From: a bacterium
GTDB taxonomy: Bacteria; Bdellovibrionota_C; UBA2361; OMII01
DNA length: 6,571 nt
Assembly: GCA_017853915.1 (NCBI GenBank)
Contig: JAFMIS010000140.1
Location: forward strand, 1-6,571
Reading direction: 5' to 3'
The position numbers and the translations under genes were made by a program. Positions 6,570 to 6,571 of this stretch are shown piece by piece; position 1 is the first letter of the stretch; the number at the start of each line of letters is the position of its first letter. The notes under the pieces were generated by a model. The model did no database searches and was not told where the DNA came from. It saw only the letters and a list, made by a program, of their open reading frames with translations.

Positions 6570-6571
6570 TG

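Noticed and set aside
6292..6571. Integron attC sites or a CRISPR array
   Set aside because: There are no paired RYYYAAC/GTTRRRY core boxes framing gene cassettes. The units are 139 bp with near-identical spacers, unlike CRISPR, where spacers differ entirely.

Overview
This window comes from a Gram-negative-type bacterial chromosome with roughly balanced base composition. The evidence is a MltB-type periplasmic lytic transglycosylase with a signal peptide, and ordinary housekeeping genes packed with one-base or short gaps and overlaps. A proteobacterium or a relative such as Bdellovibrionota/delta-like lineages would fit, but the sequence alone does not fix the taxon. I see no phage genes, transposase, CRISPR array, tRNA or rRNA.

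Layout. At the left edge, on the + strand, is the C-terminal membrane part of an MgtE magnesium channel (1-482, 5' end outside the window). It converges on, and overlaps by 24 bp, a minus-strand block read right to left: pckA (ATP-type PEP carboxykinase, 4139-2553), holA (DNA polymerase III delta subunit, 2470-1463) and an mltB-like lytic transglycosylase (1463-459). holA and mltB overlap by a single base (TAGTG), with a good ribosome binding site inside the end of holA, so they are very probably translationally coupled. pckA and holA are 82 bp apart with no convincing terminator, so one transcript could carry all three genes. A 214-bp divergent intergenic region (4140-4353) separates pckA from a plus-strand pair: an unrecognised soluble 276-aa protein (4354-5184) and, 27 bp later, a full-length CorA magnesium channel of the Thermotoga type (5212-6276).

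The right end (6292-6571) holds no gene. It is a tandem array of a 139-bp unit: two complete copies and the first two bases of a probable third, cut by the window edge. Each unit contains a 93-bp imperfect palindrome with GC-rich 26-nt arms and an AT-rich centre that forms its own hairpin, followed by a 46-bp spacer. The first 113 bp of the two units are identical; all five differences lie in the last 26 bp. This array is the least explained element of the window.

Functionally, PckA links the TCA cycle to gluconeogenesis, HolA loads the replication clamp, the MltB-like enzyme trims peptidoglycan, and MgtE and CorA are two unrelated magnesium uptake channels. Apart from the holA-mltB coupling, nothing suggests they form one pathway. 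The most interesting items are the palindromic tandem array beside corA and the unrecognised gene with a strong hairpin in its first codons.
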